This document shows positions 43,307-53,094 of a stretch of DNA of 64,000 bases, one piece after another. The notes beneath the pieces were generated by a model. The model ran no database searches. It was not told the DNA's origin and worked only from the letters and a program-made list of their open reading frames with translations. Each line of letters starts with the position of its first letter. The stretch's first letter is position 1. The DNA is from Ferribacterium limneticum (GTDB taxonomy: Bacteria > Pseudomonadota > Gammaproteobacteria > Burkholderiales > Rhodocyclaceae): the NCBI RefSeq assembly GCF_020510585.1, contig NZ_CP075190.1:992501-1056500 (forward strand). The letters run 5' to 3'. A program made the translations under genes and the position numbers.

Positions 43307-44243
43307 TCTGCGGGAGCGGGTAGGCGTTTTTCTCGCCACCCGCCTCCAGCCGGATACCCACCTCTGGGTGGGGCTGTCCGGAGGTTGTGATTCCGTCGTT
43401 CTTCTCCATGTATTGAGTCGTCTCGGCCTCGGTCGGCTTTCGGCCATTCATGTTCATCATGCGCTGTCGCCCAATGCTGACGCCTGGGCGGAGTTCTGCG
43501 CTGGCTATTGCAAGCGGCTCGGTGTTCCGCTGACCATCCGCCATGTCGCGGTAGATACGTCGTCCGGGCTTGGTCTGGAGGCAGCGGCTCGTGCCGCGCG
43601 TTATGCGGCGTTTGCCGAATGCACCGGTGGCAGCCTTCTTTTGGCGCAACACCGTGGAGATCAGGCTGAAACTGTCTTGTTGAACCTGCTGCGCGGGACT
43701 GGTGTGACCGGTGCCGCAGGAATGCCGGTCGAACGCCAGTTCGGATGCCTGCGACTGCTACGGCCGCTACTTGACGTTTCCCGTGCAGAAATTGAAAGCT
43801 ACGCATCGGCTGAAGGTTTGGCCTGGATAACCGACGAGAGCAATGCCGACACCTCTCTGACTCGAAATTTTCTGCGCCATGAGGTGTTGGCTGCGATAAG
43901 CCAGCGCTTCCCATCGGCGGAGACCTCTCTGGCTCAGGCGGCGAGCCATTTTGCCGAAGCGGCGGGCTTGCTTGATGACCTTGCCGCTCACGACTGGCAG
44001 CTGCTCAGCGAGGGCGATGCCGTGCATATGCGGGCCTTGCGGCAGCTTTCCCTCCCCCGCCTGAAGAACCTGCTGCGCCATCGTTTGCGTCGCCTTGGGT
44101 GGCAGGTTCCGGTGACCTCTCGCCTTGAGGAGTTTGCCCGGCAATTGCAGTCGGCCGCACCGGATCGCCACCCGGAACTGGTGCTTCCTGACGGGAAAAT
44201 GCGTGTGGCGCGCGGCCTGCTCCACTGGCTGTCGGAAAAATAA
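43275..44243 (+). CDS. tilS: tRNA(Ile)-lysidine synthetase
   Basis: TilS modifies C34 of the CAU-anticodon tRNA-Ile so it reads AUA. The 322 residues show the PP-loop [14 protein letters not shown], the [14 protein letters not shown] and [20 protein letters not shown] segments, and a helical substrate-binding domain. It is shorter than the E. coli enzyme and seems to lack the last C-terminal domain. It overlaps accA by 32 bases, the usual accA-tilS pair. Confidence 0.92.
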   Translation: MAATRNSLSADLRERVGVFLATRLQPDTHLWVGLSGGCDSVVLLHVLSRLGLGRLSAIHVHHALSPNADAWAEFCAGYCKRLGVPLTIRHVAVDTSSGLGLEAAARAARYAAFAECTGGSLLLAQHRGDQAETVLLNLLRGTGVTGAAGMPVERQFGCLRLLRPLLDVSRAEIESYASAEGLAWITDESNADTSLTRNFLRHEVLAAISQRFPSAETSLAQAASHFAEAAGLLDDLAAHDWQLLSEGDAVHMRALRQLSLPRLKNLLRHRLRRLGWQVPVTSRLEEFARQLQSAAPDRHPELVLPDGKMRVARGLLHWLSEK

Positions 44244-44321
44244 CAAACTCTTACCAAGCGCCTTTCCGCGGGGAATGGCCTTCAGTTACAATCAACAGAT
44301 TACTTATTTCATAAACAGGCC

Positions 44322-45200
44322 ATGATTACTGGATCCATTGTCGCCATCGTTACGCCCATGCATGAGGATGGCAGCCTCGATTTGAACGCTTTCCGCAACC
44401 TCCTTGACTTCCATGTCAGCGAAGGGACCGATGGCATCGTGGTCGTAGGCACGACGGGCGAATCGCCGACGGTCAATGTCGAGGAGCATTGCGAGCTGAT
44501 CAAGGTGGCAGTCGATCACGTCGCCGGCCGTATTCCGGTCATTGCCGGTACCGGCGCCAATTCGACGGCCGAAGCCATAGAGTTGACCGAGTTTGCCAAA
44601 AAGGCTGGCGCCAATATGGCCCTGTCCGTCGTTCCTTACTACAACAAGCCGACGCAGGAAGGCCTCTATCGCCATTTCAAGGCGATTGCCGAAGCCGTCG
44701 AACTGCCGGTTCTGCTCTATAACGTACCGGGCCGCACTGTTGCCGACATGTCGAACGACACCATTCTGCGTCTGGCCCAAGTGCCGGGCATCGTTGGCGT
44801 GAAGGATGCGACCGGCAATATCGATCGTGCCTGCGATCTGATTGCCCGTGCGCCTAAGGGTTTCGCCCTGTACACCGGCGATGACATGACCGCCGTCGCG
44901 ACCATCAGCCTCGGTTTTCATGGTGACATCTCGGTGACGGCCAACGTTGCGCCACGACTGATGCATGAAATGTGCGTTGCCGCCGCCAGTGGTGACATCG
45001 TCAAAGCGCGCGAAATTCACTTCAAGTTGCTTGGATTGCATCGCGACCTGTTCTGCGAAGCCAATCCGATTCCGGTCAAGTGGGCGGTGCACAAGATGGG
45101 CTTGTCGCCCAACGGCATTCGTCTGCCCCTGACCACCCTGTCCGAAGCCAACCATGCCCGTGTTCTGGCCGCCATGCGCCAGGCTGGTGTACTCGCCTGA
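44322..45200 (+). CDS. dapA: 4-hydroxy-tetrahydrodipicolinate synthase
   Basis: Condenses pyruvate and aspartate semialdehyde, the first step towards lysine and diaminopimelate. The 292 residues include TTGESPTV, the catalytic tyrosine in [17 protein letters not shown] and the Schiff-base lysine in [11 protein letters not shown]. asd, which makes the substrate, is also in the window (60531-61664). bamC follows after 16 bases, the common dapA-bamC pair. Confidence 0.96.
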   Translation: MITGSIVAIVTPMHEDGSLDLNAFRNLLDFHVSEGTDGIVVVGTTGESPTVNVEEHCELIKVAVDHVAGRIPVIAGTGANSTAEAIELTEFAKKAGANMALSVVPYYNKPTQEGLYRHFKAIAEAVELPVLLYNVPGRTVADMSNDTILRLAQVPGIVGVKDATGNIDRACDLIARAPKGFALYTGDDMTAVATISLGFHGDISVTANVAPRLMHEMCVAAASGDIVKAREIHFKLLGLHRDLFCEANPIPVKWAVHKMGLSPNGIRLPLTTLSEANHARVLAAMRQAGVLA

Positions 45201-45216
45201 GCGGAGTAAAGTAAAA

Positions 45217-46347
45217 ATGAATCGTCGGCTTTCTGGCCTCTCCCTTTCCCTGTTGGCGATTGCGCTGGCTGGGTGCAGTGTTCTTCCCGAATCTCGCAAG
45301 ATCGAATACAAGTCAGCCAGCAAGGCCCCGACGCTGGAAGTGCCACCCGATTTGTCGCAGATCGCCCGTGATGACCGCTATCTCGTGCCCGATGCGGCCG
45401 GCAAGGGGAGCGCGACATTCTCGGCCTATAGTGCTGACCGCACGCCGCAGGCCCAGGCGCAGAACTCTGTTGTTCTGCCGCAGGTGGACAAGGTGCGTGT
45501 CGAGCGCTCCGGGAACCAGCGCTGGCTGGTGGTTGCCGCTCCGGCTGACAAGCTGTGGGATACGGTCAAGGATTTCTGGCAGGAAACCGGCTTCATCATT
45601 TCTGTTGAGCGTCCTGAAGCCGGCGTGATGGAAACCGACTGGGCGGAAAATCGTGCCAAGATCGGTGACGATATTCTTCGCAATACCCTTGGCCGGTTGC
45701 TTGATTCGCTTTACTCGACAGGCGAGCGCGACAAGTTCCGTACCCGCTTCGAGCCAGGTGCAACGCCGGGAACAACCGATATTTTTATCAGCCATCGTGC
45801 TATGGAGGAGGTCTACACTTCTTCTGCCAAGGATGACACTCGTTGGCAACCTCGCGCTGCTGACCCGGAACTGGAGGCGGAGATGTTGCGCCGTTTGATG
45901 GTTCGTTTTGGTTCAGAAGAGAAGCGTGCTGAAGCCTCGATCGCTTCGGTCAAGGCTGAGCCGCGTGCCAAACTGGCCAAGTCGGATGATGGTGCTGGCA
46001 CTCTGGAAGTGCTTGAACGCTTCGACCGTGCCTGGCGCCGTGTTGGTCTGGCTCTGGATCGTGTCGGGTTTACGGTCGAAGATCGTGATCGTTCGCGTGG
46101 CCTGTATTTCGTGCGCTATGTTGATCCGGAATTGGACAATCGCAGCAAGAAGGACAATGGTTTACTGTCCAAGCTGGCATTCTGGAAGAGTGCAGAGCCA
46201 CCGGCAAGCTCGAAGGTTCAGTACCGCATTTATGTGAGTGACGCCGGCGAACAGAGCACCGTCAAGGTTCTGTCCAACGAAGGTGGTACGGATAAGTCGG
46301 AAACCGCAAAGAAGATTCTCGGCCTGCTCCTCCAGCAGTTGCAGTGA
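45217..46347 (+). CDS. bamC: Outer-membrane assembly lipoprotein BamC
   Basis: A 376-residue lipoprotein of the BAM complex. The signal peptide ends with the lipobox LAGC at about residue 20, then the conserved unstructured stretch (YKSASKAPTLEVPPDLSQIA), which binds BamD in E. coli, and two helix-grip domains. The start at 45217 follows a weak GGAG site. The stop overlaps the next gene's GTG. Confidence 0.92.
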   Translation: MNRRLSGLSLSLLAIALAGCSVLPESRKIEYKSASKAPTLEVPPDLSQIARDDRYLVPDAAGKGSATFSAYSADRTPQAQAQNSVVLPQVDKVRVERSGNQRWLVVAAPADKLWDTVKDFWQETGFIISVERPEAGVMETDWAENRAKIGDDILRNTLGRLLDSLYSTGERDKFRTRFEPGATPGTTDIFISHRAMEEVYTSSAKDDTRWQPRAADPELEAEMLRRLMVRFGSEEKRAEASIASVKAEPRAKLAKSDDGAGTLEVLERFDRAWRRVGLALDRVGFTVEDRDRSRGLYFVRYVDPELDNRSKKDNGLLSKLAFWKSAEPPASSKVQYRIYVSDAGEQSTVKVLSNEGGTDKSETAKKILGLLLQQLQ

Positions 46348-47111
46348 TTCGTTTTGCCTCGCTCGGCAGCGGCAGCGCTGGAAATGCGCTGCTTGTCGAG
46401 CACGGGGCAACTTGCTTGATGCTCGATTGCGGCTTCGGGTTACGGGAAACCGTGGCTCGTTTGCTGCGTCTTGGCCGGGCTCCATCTGATCTGGCGGGGA
46501 TTCTCGTCACACATGAACATGGCGACCATGTCGCTGGCGTGTTTCGGCTGGCCCGCAAGTTCGGACTGCCAGTCTGGATGACGCACGGGACCTGGGCGGG
46601 CTGTCGGGAGGCGGATTCGGAACTGGATTTGCGCATCATCGATAGCCACCGTTCGCTGTCTATCGGCGATCTTGAGGTTCTGCCTTTTCCTGTACCTCAT
46701 GATGCGCGCGAACCGGTGCAGTTTGTCTTTTCCGGTTCGGGTGTTCGGTTGGGGGTATTGACCGATATCGGCGAACCGACGGCTCACGTTTGCGAGATGT
46801 TATCCGGTTGCGCTGGTCTGGTTCTTGAATTCAACCATGATGCCGAGATGCTCGAGCGCTCGGCTTACCCGGTGTCGCTCAAGCGGCGCATTGCCGGGCG
46901 CTATGGTCACCTTGAAAATTCTGTGGCAGCAAAATTGCTGGGGCGAATCGACTGTTCACGCCTGCAAACGCTGGTGGCTGCCCATTTGAGCGAGCGCAAT
47001 AATCGACCGGAACTAGCGGTTGGCGCGGTTGCGAGGGCGCTGGGTTGCCCGGATGAGTGGGTCGGCGTGGCGAGCCCTGATCACGGATTTGATTGGCGCA
47101 GCATTAGCTAA
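46344..47111 (+). CDS. Metallo-beta-lactamase-fold hydrolase (YycJ-like)
   Basis: A 255-residue hydrolase. The metal-binding motif is VTHEHGDHVAGV, with further ligands in PVPHDAREP, LTDIGEP, EFNHD and AHLSERNN; the opening FASLGSGSAGNALLVE is typical of the YycJ/ExoA-like group, which has exonuclease activity in some Gram-positives. GTG 46344 overlaps the bamC stop. A terminator follows. Confidence 0.88.
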   Translation: MIRFASLGSGSAGNALLVEHGATCLMLDCGFGLRETVARLLRLGRAPSDLAGILVTHEHGDHVAGVFRLARKFGLPVWMTHGTWAGCREADSELDLRIIDSHRSLSIGDLEVLPFPVPHDAREPVQFVFSGSGVRLGVLTDIGEPTAHVCEMLSGCAGLVLEFNHDAEMLERSAYPVSLKRRIAGRYGHLENSVAAKLLGRIDCSRLQTLVAAHLSERNNRPELAVGAVARALGCPDEWVGVASPDHGFDWRSIS

Positions 47112-47125
47112 AAATGCTGGACAAT

Positions 47126-47152
47126 AAAAAACGGGGCCGAAGCCCCGTTTTT
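47126..47152. terminator. Bidirectional intrinsic terminator
   Basis: AAAAAACGGGGC / GCCCCGTTTTT with a CGAA loop; A-run and T-run flank it, so it serves the hydrolase gene and the convergent lipoprotein gene. Confidence 0.92.
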
Positions 47153-47168
47153 CTTGATGCTGAAAGAA

Positions 47169-47408
47169 TTACTTCGCAGCAGCAGGAGCGGCGGCCGGAG
47201 CGGCTTCAGCCGGCTTGGCAGCTTCAGCAGCCGGGGCAGCCGGAGCGGCAGCGGCCGGAGCAGCGGCTTCAGCCGGCTTGGCAGCTTCAGCAGCCGGGGC
47301 GGCAACCGGGGCCGGAGCCGGAGCAACAGCAGCCGGGGCTTCCGGCTTCTTGCCACAAGCGGACAGGGCAACAGCGAGCAGAGCAGCAACGAGGATAGAC
47401 TTATTCAT
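47169..47408 (-). CDS. Ala/Pro-rich small lipoprotein
   Basis: A 79-residue protein with a lipoprotein signal (SILVAALLAVALSAC) followed by GKKPEAPAAV and a low-complexity tail made of Ala, Pro, Glu and Lys. Within the tail the unit APAAEAAKPAEAA occurs twice and matches an exact 38-base direct repeat in DNA. Such tails span or bind cell-wall material in other lipoproteins; the function here is unknown. Confidence 0.78.
   Translation of the reverse strand: MNKSILVAALLAVALSACGKKPEAPAAVAPAPAPVAAPAAEAAKPAEAAAPAAAAPAAPAAEAAKPAEAAPAAAPAAAK
47200..47300. repeat. Exact 38-bp direct repeat inside the lipoprotein gene
   Basis: Bases 47200-47237 and 47263-47300 are identical and lie 63 bases apart, a multiple of three, so unit gain or loss keeps the frame. 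Confidence 0.85.
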
Positions 47409-47543
47409 GGGATTTCCTTATCGACAAGAGGCAACAAAATCTGAATTGATCGGAGATCAGGAGATACCTAATCAGTCTGTGATTATAGCAACAATTTATT
47501 TGAGTGGGCGAGACTTGCTGCAGTGCGGAATAATGCCTGTAGA

Positions 47544-48020
47544 TCAGAGTCCAAGCGTGGTGTTGGTAATGCTTTCGCCTCCTTCTGACCAGATTTCCTT
47601 GAAGCGGGTCAAATAGGGGCGGAGTTCGTCAATTTCATCGATTAGTAATTTGCCGCGCGGCATATCTCGCTCAAAACGAATCAGAGCGTGTTTGTCGTCG
47701 ACGAGGATCATGCTGTCGCGAAGATGGGCAAGCTGCGGGGGCGTTTCACGGGCCGCGGCGCGGTGGCCGAAGGTGCTTAGCTGGCTGAGGAGCAACGGAT
47801 GCTTTTGCCGGATCGGCCCGGCATTGCGAACGGCGATTTGCAGGGAATCGCCCTGTTCAGACTGGAGTATGCGTTTTATATGAAGCAGGCGGGGGGCGGA
47901 TTCGAGTTTCAGCGTGACAAGGTCTTCGTCATAAATGCTGATCTTGTGACAGGCAATGGCCAGCAGGCGGTCGAGCGCCATTTGGTAGTCTGCCCAGGAG
48001 GTAATCAGTTCGCGAGCCAT
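47544..48020 (-). CDS. Hypothetical protein (possible DUF7931-type domain)
   Basis: A 158-residue soluble protein opening MARELITSWADYQMALDRLL and containing ACHKISIYDEDLVTLKLES, which resembles a domain found beside or fused to acetyltransferases and acting on unknown substrates; I am not sure of the family name. The start was set at 48020 (an earlier in-frame codon at 48077 would overlap the divergent rlmD start). It is divergent from rlmD. Confidence 0.7.
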   Translation of the reverse strand: MARELITSWADYQMALDRLLAIACHKISIYDEDLVTLKLESAPRLLHIKRILQSEQGDSLQIAVRNAGPIRQKHPLLLSQLSTFGHRAAARETPPQLAHLRDSMILVDDKHALIRFERDMPRGKLLIDEIDELRPYLTRFKEIWSEGGESITNTTLGL

Positions 48021-48070
48021 GGCGCTTAGTGTAACCGATTGATAGAATTCGCGCTTTTTCGGAGTTGACC

Positions 48071-49369
48071 GTGCCAATCGGGATCATCGTTGCGCTGGAC
48101 CATGAGGCACGGGGGATTACCCGCCAGGATGGCAAGGCCATTTTTGTCGACGGCGCCTTGCCGGGTGAAACCGTCGAGTACGCCAGCTTCCGGAAGAAGT
48201 CCAAGTTCGAACTGGCGAATCTGGTCCGCGTGATCAAGCCATCGAACGCCCGCGTTGTACCGCGCTGCCCGCATTTTGGTGTTTGCGGAGGTTGTGCCAT
48301 GCAGCACATGGATCCGTCGGCGCAGGTCGCCGCCAAGCAGCGCGTGCTCGAAGACAGCCTCTGGCACATCGGACGCGTGCGGCCGGAAACGATGCTGCCA
48401 CCGATTCAGGGCGAGCCGTGGGGTTATCGGCACCGGGCCCGCCTGGCGGTTCGTCAGGTTGCGAAAAATGGGGGCGTGCTGATTGGCTTTCATGAATGGC
48501 GCAGCAGCTACATTGCCGACATTCGAAGCTGCGACATTTTGCCGCCCCATGTGTCGGCCTTGTTGATGCCCATGCGCGAACTGTTCGGCGCCCTGACGAT
48601 AGCAGACCGTATTCGCGAGGTCGAGGTGGCGGTTGGTGAGCATTGCACGGCCGTGCTGTTACGCATTCTGGATCCGCTGACTGCGGCCGACGAGCGTTTG
48701 TTGCGCGAATTTGCCGATCGGTACGACATCGTCTTCTACTTGCAGCCGAAGGGGCCGGATTCCATCCAGCGCTTCCATCCGCTACCCGGCCCGCGTTTGT
48801 CGTACACCTTGCCGGAGTTCGGTCTTGAGTTCGATTTCAAGCCCAACGATTTCACCCAGGTTAACCATGCGGTAAATCGGGTGCTGGTCCGCCGCGCCAT
48901 GCGCCTGCTCGATCCGCAACCGGGCGAGCGGATCGCCGACATGTTCTGCGGCCTGGGGAATTTTACCTTGCCGATTGCCAGGTCGGGGGCTGTCGTGGTC
49001 GGGGTCGAAGGCAGTGCCGGATTGGTGGCGCGTGGCCGGGAGAGCGCGGTCTCGAACGGCCTGGCTGATCGCGTTGAATTTGGCGTGGCCAACCTCTTCG
49101 AATGTTCGGAGCAATCGCTGGCAGCGTTGGGGCGCTTTGACAAGATGCTGATCGACCCGCCGCGTGAGGGGGCAGTTGAACTGGTGCGGGCGCTTGGAAA
49201 TGATGCGCCGCGCCGCATTGTGTATGTTTCCTGCAATCCCGGTACGCTGGCCCGCGATGCGGCGGTGCTGGTCACCGAGAAGGGCTACCGTTTCGTCTCG
49301 GCCGGTGCCGTGAACATGTTCCCGCATACCGCCCACGTCGAGTCGATTGCCGTTTTCGAACGGCCCTGA
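48071..49369 (+). CDS. rlmD: 23S rRNA (uracil-1939-C5)-methyltransferase
   Basis: A SAM-dependent rRNA methyltransferase of about 432 residues with an N-terminal TRAM-like part, the iron-sulfur cysteines [10 protein letters not shown] (about residue 66) and a later cysteine, the SAM motif [16 protein letters not shown], and the catalytic loop DPPREG with [13 protein letters not shown] chose GTG 48071, seven bases after a GGAG site; TTG 48065 is in frame two codons earlier. Confidence 0.93.
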   Translation: MPIGIIVALDHEARGITRQDGKAIFVDGALPGETVEYASFRKKSKFELANLVRVIKPSNARVVPRCPHFGVCGGCAMQHMDPSAQVAAKQRVLEDSLWHIGRVRPETMLPPIQGEPWGYRHRARLAVRQVAKNGGVLIGFHEWRSSYIADIRSCDILPPHVSALLMPMRELFGALTIADRIREVEVAVGEHCTAVLLRILDPLTAADERLLREFADRYDIVFYLQPKGPDSIQRFHPLPGPRLSYTLPEFGLEFDFKPNDFTQVNHAVNRVLVRRAMRLLDPQPGERIADMFCGLGNFTLPIARSGAVVVGVEGSAGLVARGRESAVSNGLADRVEFGVANLFECSEQSLAALGRFDKMLIDPPREGAVELVRALGNDAPRRIVYVSCNPGTLARDAAVLVTEKGYRFVSAGAVNMFPHTAHVESIAVFERP

Positions 49370-49390
49370 CGGCACGGGCTGTCCAGACGT

Positions 49391-49418
49391 AAAAAAGGCG
49401 GCCACGGCCGCCTTTTTT
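49391..49418. terminator. Bidirectional intrinsic terminator
   Basis: AAAAAAGGCGGCC / GGCCGCCTTTTTTT with an AC loop, between convergent rlmD and the BI-1 family gene. Confidence 0.92.
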
Positions 49419-49435
49419 TATCGAGTCAGCAATGC

Positions 49436-50128
49436 TTAATCGCGTTCGCCGGTGAGGGCCATGATCAGTTGCAGCAGGCCGACGAAAACGTTGTAAACGT
49501 CGAGGTAGACCGCCAGGGTCGCGCTCACGTAGTTGGTCTCGCCACCCTGGATGATCCGGCTGATGTCGTACAGGATGTAGGCCGAGAAGATGCCGACGAC
49601 TGCGACGGCAATGGTCAGCGACAGTGCCGGAATCTGGAAGAAGATGTTGGCGACGGCGGCGAGCAGCACAATGATCATGCCGACGAACAGGAACTTGCCC
49701 ATGCTGCTGAAGTCACGCTTGCTGACCGCAGCGACAGTCGACATCGTGAAAAACACCGCGCCGGTGCCACCGGCGGCCATGGCGATCATCGAGCCTCCGT
49801 TGGAGAAGCCGAGGGCAACCTGCAGGATACGCGATAGCATGAGGCCCATGAAGAAGGTGAAGCCGAGGAGCAGGGCGACGCCCATTCCGCTGTCCTTGTT
49901 CTTCTCGATGCCCCACATGAAACCCATGGCAATGCCCATGAAGAGGAGGAAGGAAATGAACGGGCTGCCTGCCAGGAAGCTGAATTGCATCTGGATGCCG
50001 ACTAGTGCGCCAATGACCGTCGGTACCATGGAAAGGCCGAGCAGCATGTAGGTGTTGCGCAGAACGCGGTTCTGCTGCAGTGCTAGCCCAGTAGAGCCCT
50101 GATTGGCAATCTCGAAGTTGGTGTTCAT
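49436..50128 (-). CDS. Bax inhibitor-1/YccA family membrane protein
   Basis: A 230-residue inner-membrane protein with about seven helices (RVLRNTYMLLGLSMVPTVIG first; SLTIAVAVVGIFSAYILYDI with the family's conserved acidic residue; LDVYNVFVGLLQLIMAL last). The family (YccA/YbhL) includes calcium-leak channels and FtsH modulators. The start at 50128 has a GGGAGC site and gives MNTNFEIAN; an earlier codon at 50158 lacks one. Confidence 0.87.
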   Translation of the reverse strand: MNTNFEIANQGSTGLALQQNRVLRNTYMLLGLSMVPTVIGALVGIQMQFSFLAGSPFISFLLFMGIAMGFMWGIEKNKDSGMGVALLLGFTFFMGLMLSRILQVALGFSNGGSMIAMAAGGTGAVFFTMSTVAAVSKRDFSSMGKFLFVGMIIVLLAAVANIFFQIPALSLTIAVAVVGIFSAYILYDISRIIQGGETNYVSATLAVYLDVYNVFVGLLQLIMALTGERD

Positions 50129-50257
50129 GCGGGAAGCTCCCTTGTGATATTGCGACAAACGTTAAGACTAACGGAGCTGGAGCGAAGTTTCAATTAATCC
50201 TGTGCGCTTTTGTGTCAGATTGTACCGGTGGCGACTGTGCTATCATGCGCGCCTTCC

Positions 50258-50345
50258 GGGTCTGTGGCAGAGCGGTTGAATGCACCGGTCTTGAAAACCG
50301 GCGTGCTGAAAAGCATCGTGAGTTCGAATCTCACCGGACCCGCCA
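50258..50345 (+). tRNA. tRNA-Ser (anticodon TGA)
   Basis: An 88-base cloverleaf with acceptor GGGTCTG / CGGACCC, anticodon stem CCGGT / ACCGG with loop CTTGAAA, the long variable arm usual for serine, T-arm GTGAG-TTCGAAT-CTCAC, and encoded CCA. Upstream, TTGTAC and TATCAT (50241-50246) could be -35 and -10 boxes with a short 15-base spacer. Confidence 0.96.
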
Positions 50346-50355
50346 GTAATTGCAT

Positions 50356-50377
50356 CGGCCCCTTTGGGGCCGTTTTG
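50356..50377 (+). terminator. Terminator after tRNA-Ser
   Basis: CGGCCCC / GGGGCCG with a TTT loop followed by TTTT. Confidence 0.75.
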
Positions 50378-50388
50378 CTTTCTACCGC

Positions 50389-50424
50389 TTTTCGTTTTTG
50401 GCCGTTTTTTCCGGTTGACCGTGG
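50389..50424 (-). repeat. Dispersed 34-bp element, copy 9
   Basis: On the minus strand it reads CCACGGTCAACCGGAAAAAA, then CGGCC, an A-run and CGAAAAG. It lies between the tRNA-Ser terminator and the convergent patatin gene. Confidence 0.82.
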
Positions 50425-50468
50425 AAATGCAAGACAAAGACGAGGCAACGCGGGGCAAGGCGCCTGGC

Positions 50469-51617
50469 TCAAAGGTCGAGGAATTCTCCGACTTCGTCCG
50501 AGCGCGCCATGGTGTCGGCGTAACCGAGGTCGATCAAGGCTCGCGTATAGGGCTTCTCGAACAGCAGGTAGCTGGTTAGCGTGCCGTTGCGACGGTTCAT
50601 GCCGCCAATGCCGCCGAGCATCATGCGCATTGCCCAGGGCAGGGCGCCGGCGTGTTCGGCGGCGATGCGCTCGAGGCGTTCGGAGGGCGAAATGATCAAG
50701 GCCTTGATCGGTCGCAAGGGAATTTCATTGTTTTCCCTGATGCTGGGTGGGATGGCGGCGAGCGTCCGGTTGATCCGCTGCATGCGCTCGATATCGACGG
50801 CCAGGCTATCGAGAAAAATGCTGGACAGAGCGTGGCCGGCAATTTGCGCCAGCGACGGATGGCTGTCGACCCGGCGACGTTCCTGATGTTCATTCTTGCG
50901 CCCGGCACCGACAATCAGTACCCGCTCGGCGCCGAGGTGGATGGCCGGGGAGATCGGCGCCAGTTGGCGCATTGAGCCATCGCCGAAAAATTCGCGGTGA
51001 ATCTTGGCGGCAGGAAATATAAACGGGATCGCGCTGGAGGCGAGCAAGTGCTCAACGCCGATTTTGGAGCGAATGCCGATGCGCTGGACGCGATGCCAGG
51101 GCTGGGCGTCGGGGTGTCCCTGAAAGAAATTGATATTGTCGCCGGATTCGTAGCCGGATGCCGAAATGCTCAGGGCGTGTAGCGCGCCATTGGCAATCGA
51201 GCGTTCGATGCCGCGGAAATCGAGGTGGCGACTCAGCAAGTCGTGCAACGGCGAATTGTCGAGCAGCGAGCGTGGCCGGCTGCGAATCAGCCAGCCCAGT
51301 GTCAGCATGGTCATCCAGTGCGCACCCGAGACGCCGATGCCGATGGGGTCGGCGCGGTAGATGTCGCCGGCGTGCATGTTGCGCCAGAAGCTGGCCAGCA
51401 CGGCAACGCCCTTGCCGAAATTGTCGGCCAGGCAGGCAATGCCGGCCGCATTAATGGCGCCTGCAGAGGTGCCGCACAGAATGGGGAAGGGGTTTTTTCG
51501 GCGGTTGGTCGATAGCTTGGCAACGGCAAGCAGGACGCCGACCTGATAGGCCGCCCGGGCACCACCGCCGGTCAGGACCAGTGCGGTCTTGGCTGAGCTT
51601 GCCGGGGGGGGGCTCAT
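50469..51617 (-). CDS. Patatin-like phospholipase
   Basis: A 382-residue protein of the patatin family. The oxyanion loop is LTGGGARAAYQVGVLLA, the nucleophile serine is in CGTSAGAINAAG, and the dyad aspartate is in FFGDGSM. No signal peptide is seen, so it is likely cytoplasmic or membrane-associated by its own domain. It probably follows queD in a minus-strand group, with a 130-base gap. Confidence 0.87.
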   Translation of the reverse strand: MSPPPASSAKTALVLTGGGARAAYQVGVLLAVAKLSTNRRKNPFPILCGTSAGAINAAGIACLADNFGKGVAVLASFWRNMHAGDIYRADPIGIGVSGAHWMTMLTLGWLIRSRPRSLLDNSPLHDLLSRHLDFRGIERSIANGALHALSISASGYESGDNINFFQGHPDAQPWHRVQRIGIRSKIGVEHLLASSAIPFIFPAAKIHREFFGDGSMRQLAPISPAIHLGAERVLIVGAGRKNEHQERRRVDSHPSLAQIAGHALSSIFLDSLAVDIERMQRINRTLAAIPPSIRENNEIPLRPIKALIISPSERLERIAAEHAGALPWAMRMMLGGIGGMNRRNGTLTSYLLFEKPYTRALIDLGYADTMARSDEVGEFLDL

Positions 51618-51750
51618 GCCGGCCTGGCGTCCGGTCGGTGCAATGTTTGCCTGAGCAGGCTGGCTTTCTTGTTTTTCATCTCCCCCTCCGTGCGCATGCT
51701 ATCGATGTGCTTGCCGTGTTCCGGCAGTATAGGGGGAGAATTTTTTCCGC

Positions 51751-52203
51751 TCAATCCAGCTTGGTGCGCAGTGCGTCGGCCCAGCAGTTGGGCGTTTCGT
51801 AAAGTCGGACCTGTTCGAGCTGCAAATGGTTGCCGTAGGTGTCGCGGTACACCGCGTCGAGACGCTCGAAAGCTATGCGGGCCAGATTCTCTGCGGTTGG
51901 CACGCGGTCGAGGATGACTGTCTTGTGGCCCGGCATCGAACCGAGAAAGTCGACCACGGCCTTGTCGCCAGCGTAGGCGAGGAATGCGTGATCCCATTCG
52001 TTGACCAGATGGCTGTTGGCCAGATCCTTGACCTGCGAGAAGTCCATCACCATTCCATTGGCGGCATCGCCGGCCTTGTCGATGACGCTGCCCGACAAGG
52101 TGATTTCAATGGCGTAACGGTGCCCGTGCAGGTGACGGCACTGGCTTTTGTGGTCGGGGATGCGGTGCCCGGCATCGAATTCGAGACGGCGGGTAATCAA
52201 CAT
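51751..52203 (-). CDS. queD: 6-carboxy-tetrahydropterin synthase QueD
   Basis: A 150-residue enzyme of the pterin-synthase fold that makes 6-carboxy-tetrahydropterin for queuosine. Zinc-binding histidines and the catalytic cysteine are in FDAGHRIPDHKSQCRHLHGH. NEWDHAFLAY and the C-terminal glutamate VRLYETPN are further family marks. I chose ATG 52203; the open frame starts with a TTG at 52221. It is divergent from the radical SAM gene, with 44 bases between. Confidence 0.9.
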   Translation of the reverse strand: MLITRRLEFDAGHRIPDHKSQCRHLHGHRYAIEITLSGSVIDKAGDAANGMVMDFSQVKDLANSHLVNEWDHAFLAYAGDKAVVDFLGSMPGHKTVILDRVPTAENLARIAFERLDAVYRDTYGNHLQLEQVRLYETPNCWADALRTKLD

Positions 52204-52247
52204 GGGCGTTTTGCTCAACAAGGCGGTCGCGGATTATACAATGCGCC

Positions 52248-53084
52248 ATGCTCTCCACAGACGATCACCGCCGGGACAGTGCCGGCCTGCGCTACGTTTA
52301 TCCTGTCATTTCGCGCCGAGCCGGCGGGGTGTCGATCGGGATTAACCTCAATCCCAACAATGCCTGCAACTGGGCCTGCGTCTATTGCCAGGTTGAAAAC
52401 TTGACGCGGGGCGGGCCGCCGCCGATTGATCTGGATTGCCTGGAACGCGAGCTGGCCGGCTTTCTCGACGACGCGCTGAACGGTGACTTCATGCAGCGGC
52501 AAGTACCCCCCGAGGCGCGGCGGCTGATGGATGTGGCTTTATCCGGCAACGGCGAACCGACCAGTGCCGCTGAATTTGCCGGTGCGGTAAGTGTGGTCGG
52601 GAAGGTGCTGGAGCGCTTTGATCAAAAAGGCAAGCTGGTCGTACGCCTGATTACCAACGGCAGTCTGATGCATCGTTCCGATGTGCAGTCGGGCATTCGT
52701 CATTTAGGCAAACTAGGGGGCGAAGTCTGGTTCAAGATTGACCGTGCCACGGCTGAAGAGGTTGCCGAAATTAACGGTGTTCCGTGGCAAATGGCAAAAA
52801 CGTCAAAAAACCTTGAAATCTGCGCCGAGCTCGCGCCGACGTGGGTGCAAACCTGCTGGTTCGCGCTGGATGGCCTTGCGCCGTCGCTGGCGTCGCGAAT
52901 GGCCTATTGCGATCTACTCCGACCGCTCGCCGGCAAACTGGCTGGCGTGCACCTTTACGGATTAGCACGGCCATCGATGCAAGCCGCTGCTTCGCGCTTG
53001 AATCCTCTGCCTGTCGATGTTTTGGCTGATTTTGCCCGGCAGATAGAAAAGGAAACGGGCATCCGGGTCATTGTTTCCCCGTGA
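52248..53084 (+). CDS. Radical SAM protein (wyosine-synthesis-like, COG0731 type)
   Basis: A 278-residue radical SAM enzyme. The [4Fe-4S] site is C-X3-C-X2-C in CNWACVYC (about residue 40), followed by GNGEPT for SAM binding and VVRLITNGSLMHR. It resembles stand-alone TYW1-like proteins of COG0731. The substrate is unknown; the divergent queD neighbour makes a tRNA-modification or related role tempting but unproven. A TATACAAT-like -10 region lies just before the start. Confidence 0.83.
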   Translation: MLSTDDHRRDSAGLRYVYPVISRRAGGVSIGINLNPNNACNWACVYCQVENLTRGGPPPIDLDCLERELAGFLDDALNGDFMQRQVPPEARRLMDVALSGNGEPTSAAEFAGAVSVVGKVLERFDQKGKLVVRLITNGSLMHRSDVQSGIRHLGKLGGEVWFKIDRATAEEVAEINGVPWQMAKTSKNLEICAELAPTWVQTCWFALDGLAPSLASRMAYCDLLRPLAGKLAGVHLYGLARPSMQAAASRLNPLPVDVLADFARQIEKETGIRVIVSP

Positions 53085-53092
53085 TGCCCGTT
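53054..53092 (+). terminator. Hairpin over the radical SAM stop codon
   Basis: AACGGGCATC (53054-53063) and GATGCCCGTT (53083-53092) are perfect 10-bp arms; the stop TGA is in the right arm. No U-run follows, so it may stabilise the 3' end rather than terminate. Confidence 0.45.
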
Positions 53093-53094
53093 GT

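Noticed and set aside
48045..48077. A possible further copy of the dispersed element (minus strand) over the rlmD start
   Set aside because: CACGGTCAAC and an A-run match, but the invariant CGGAAA core is broken. Left out as borderline.
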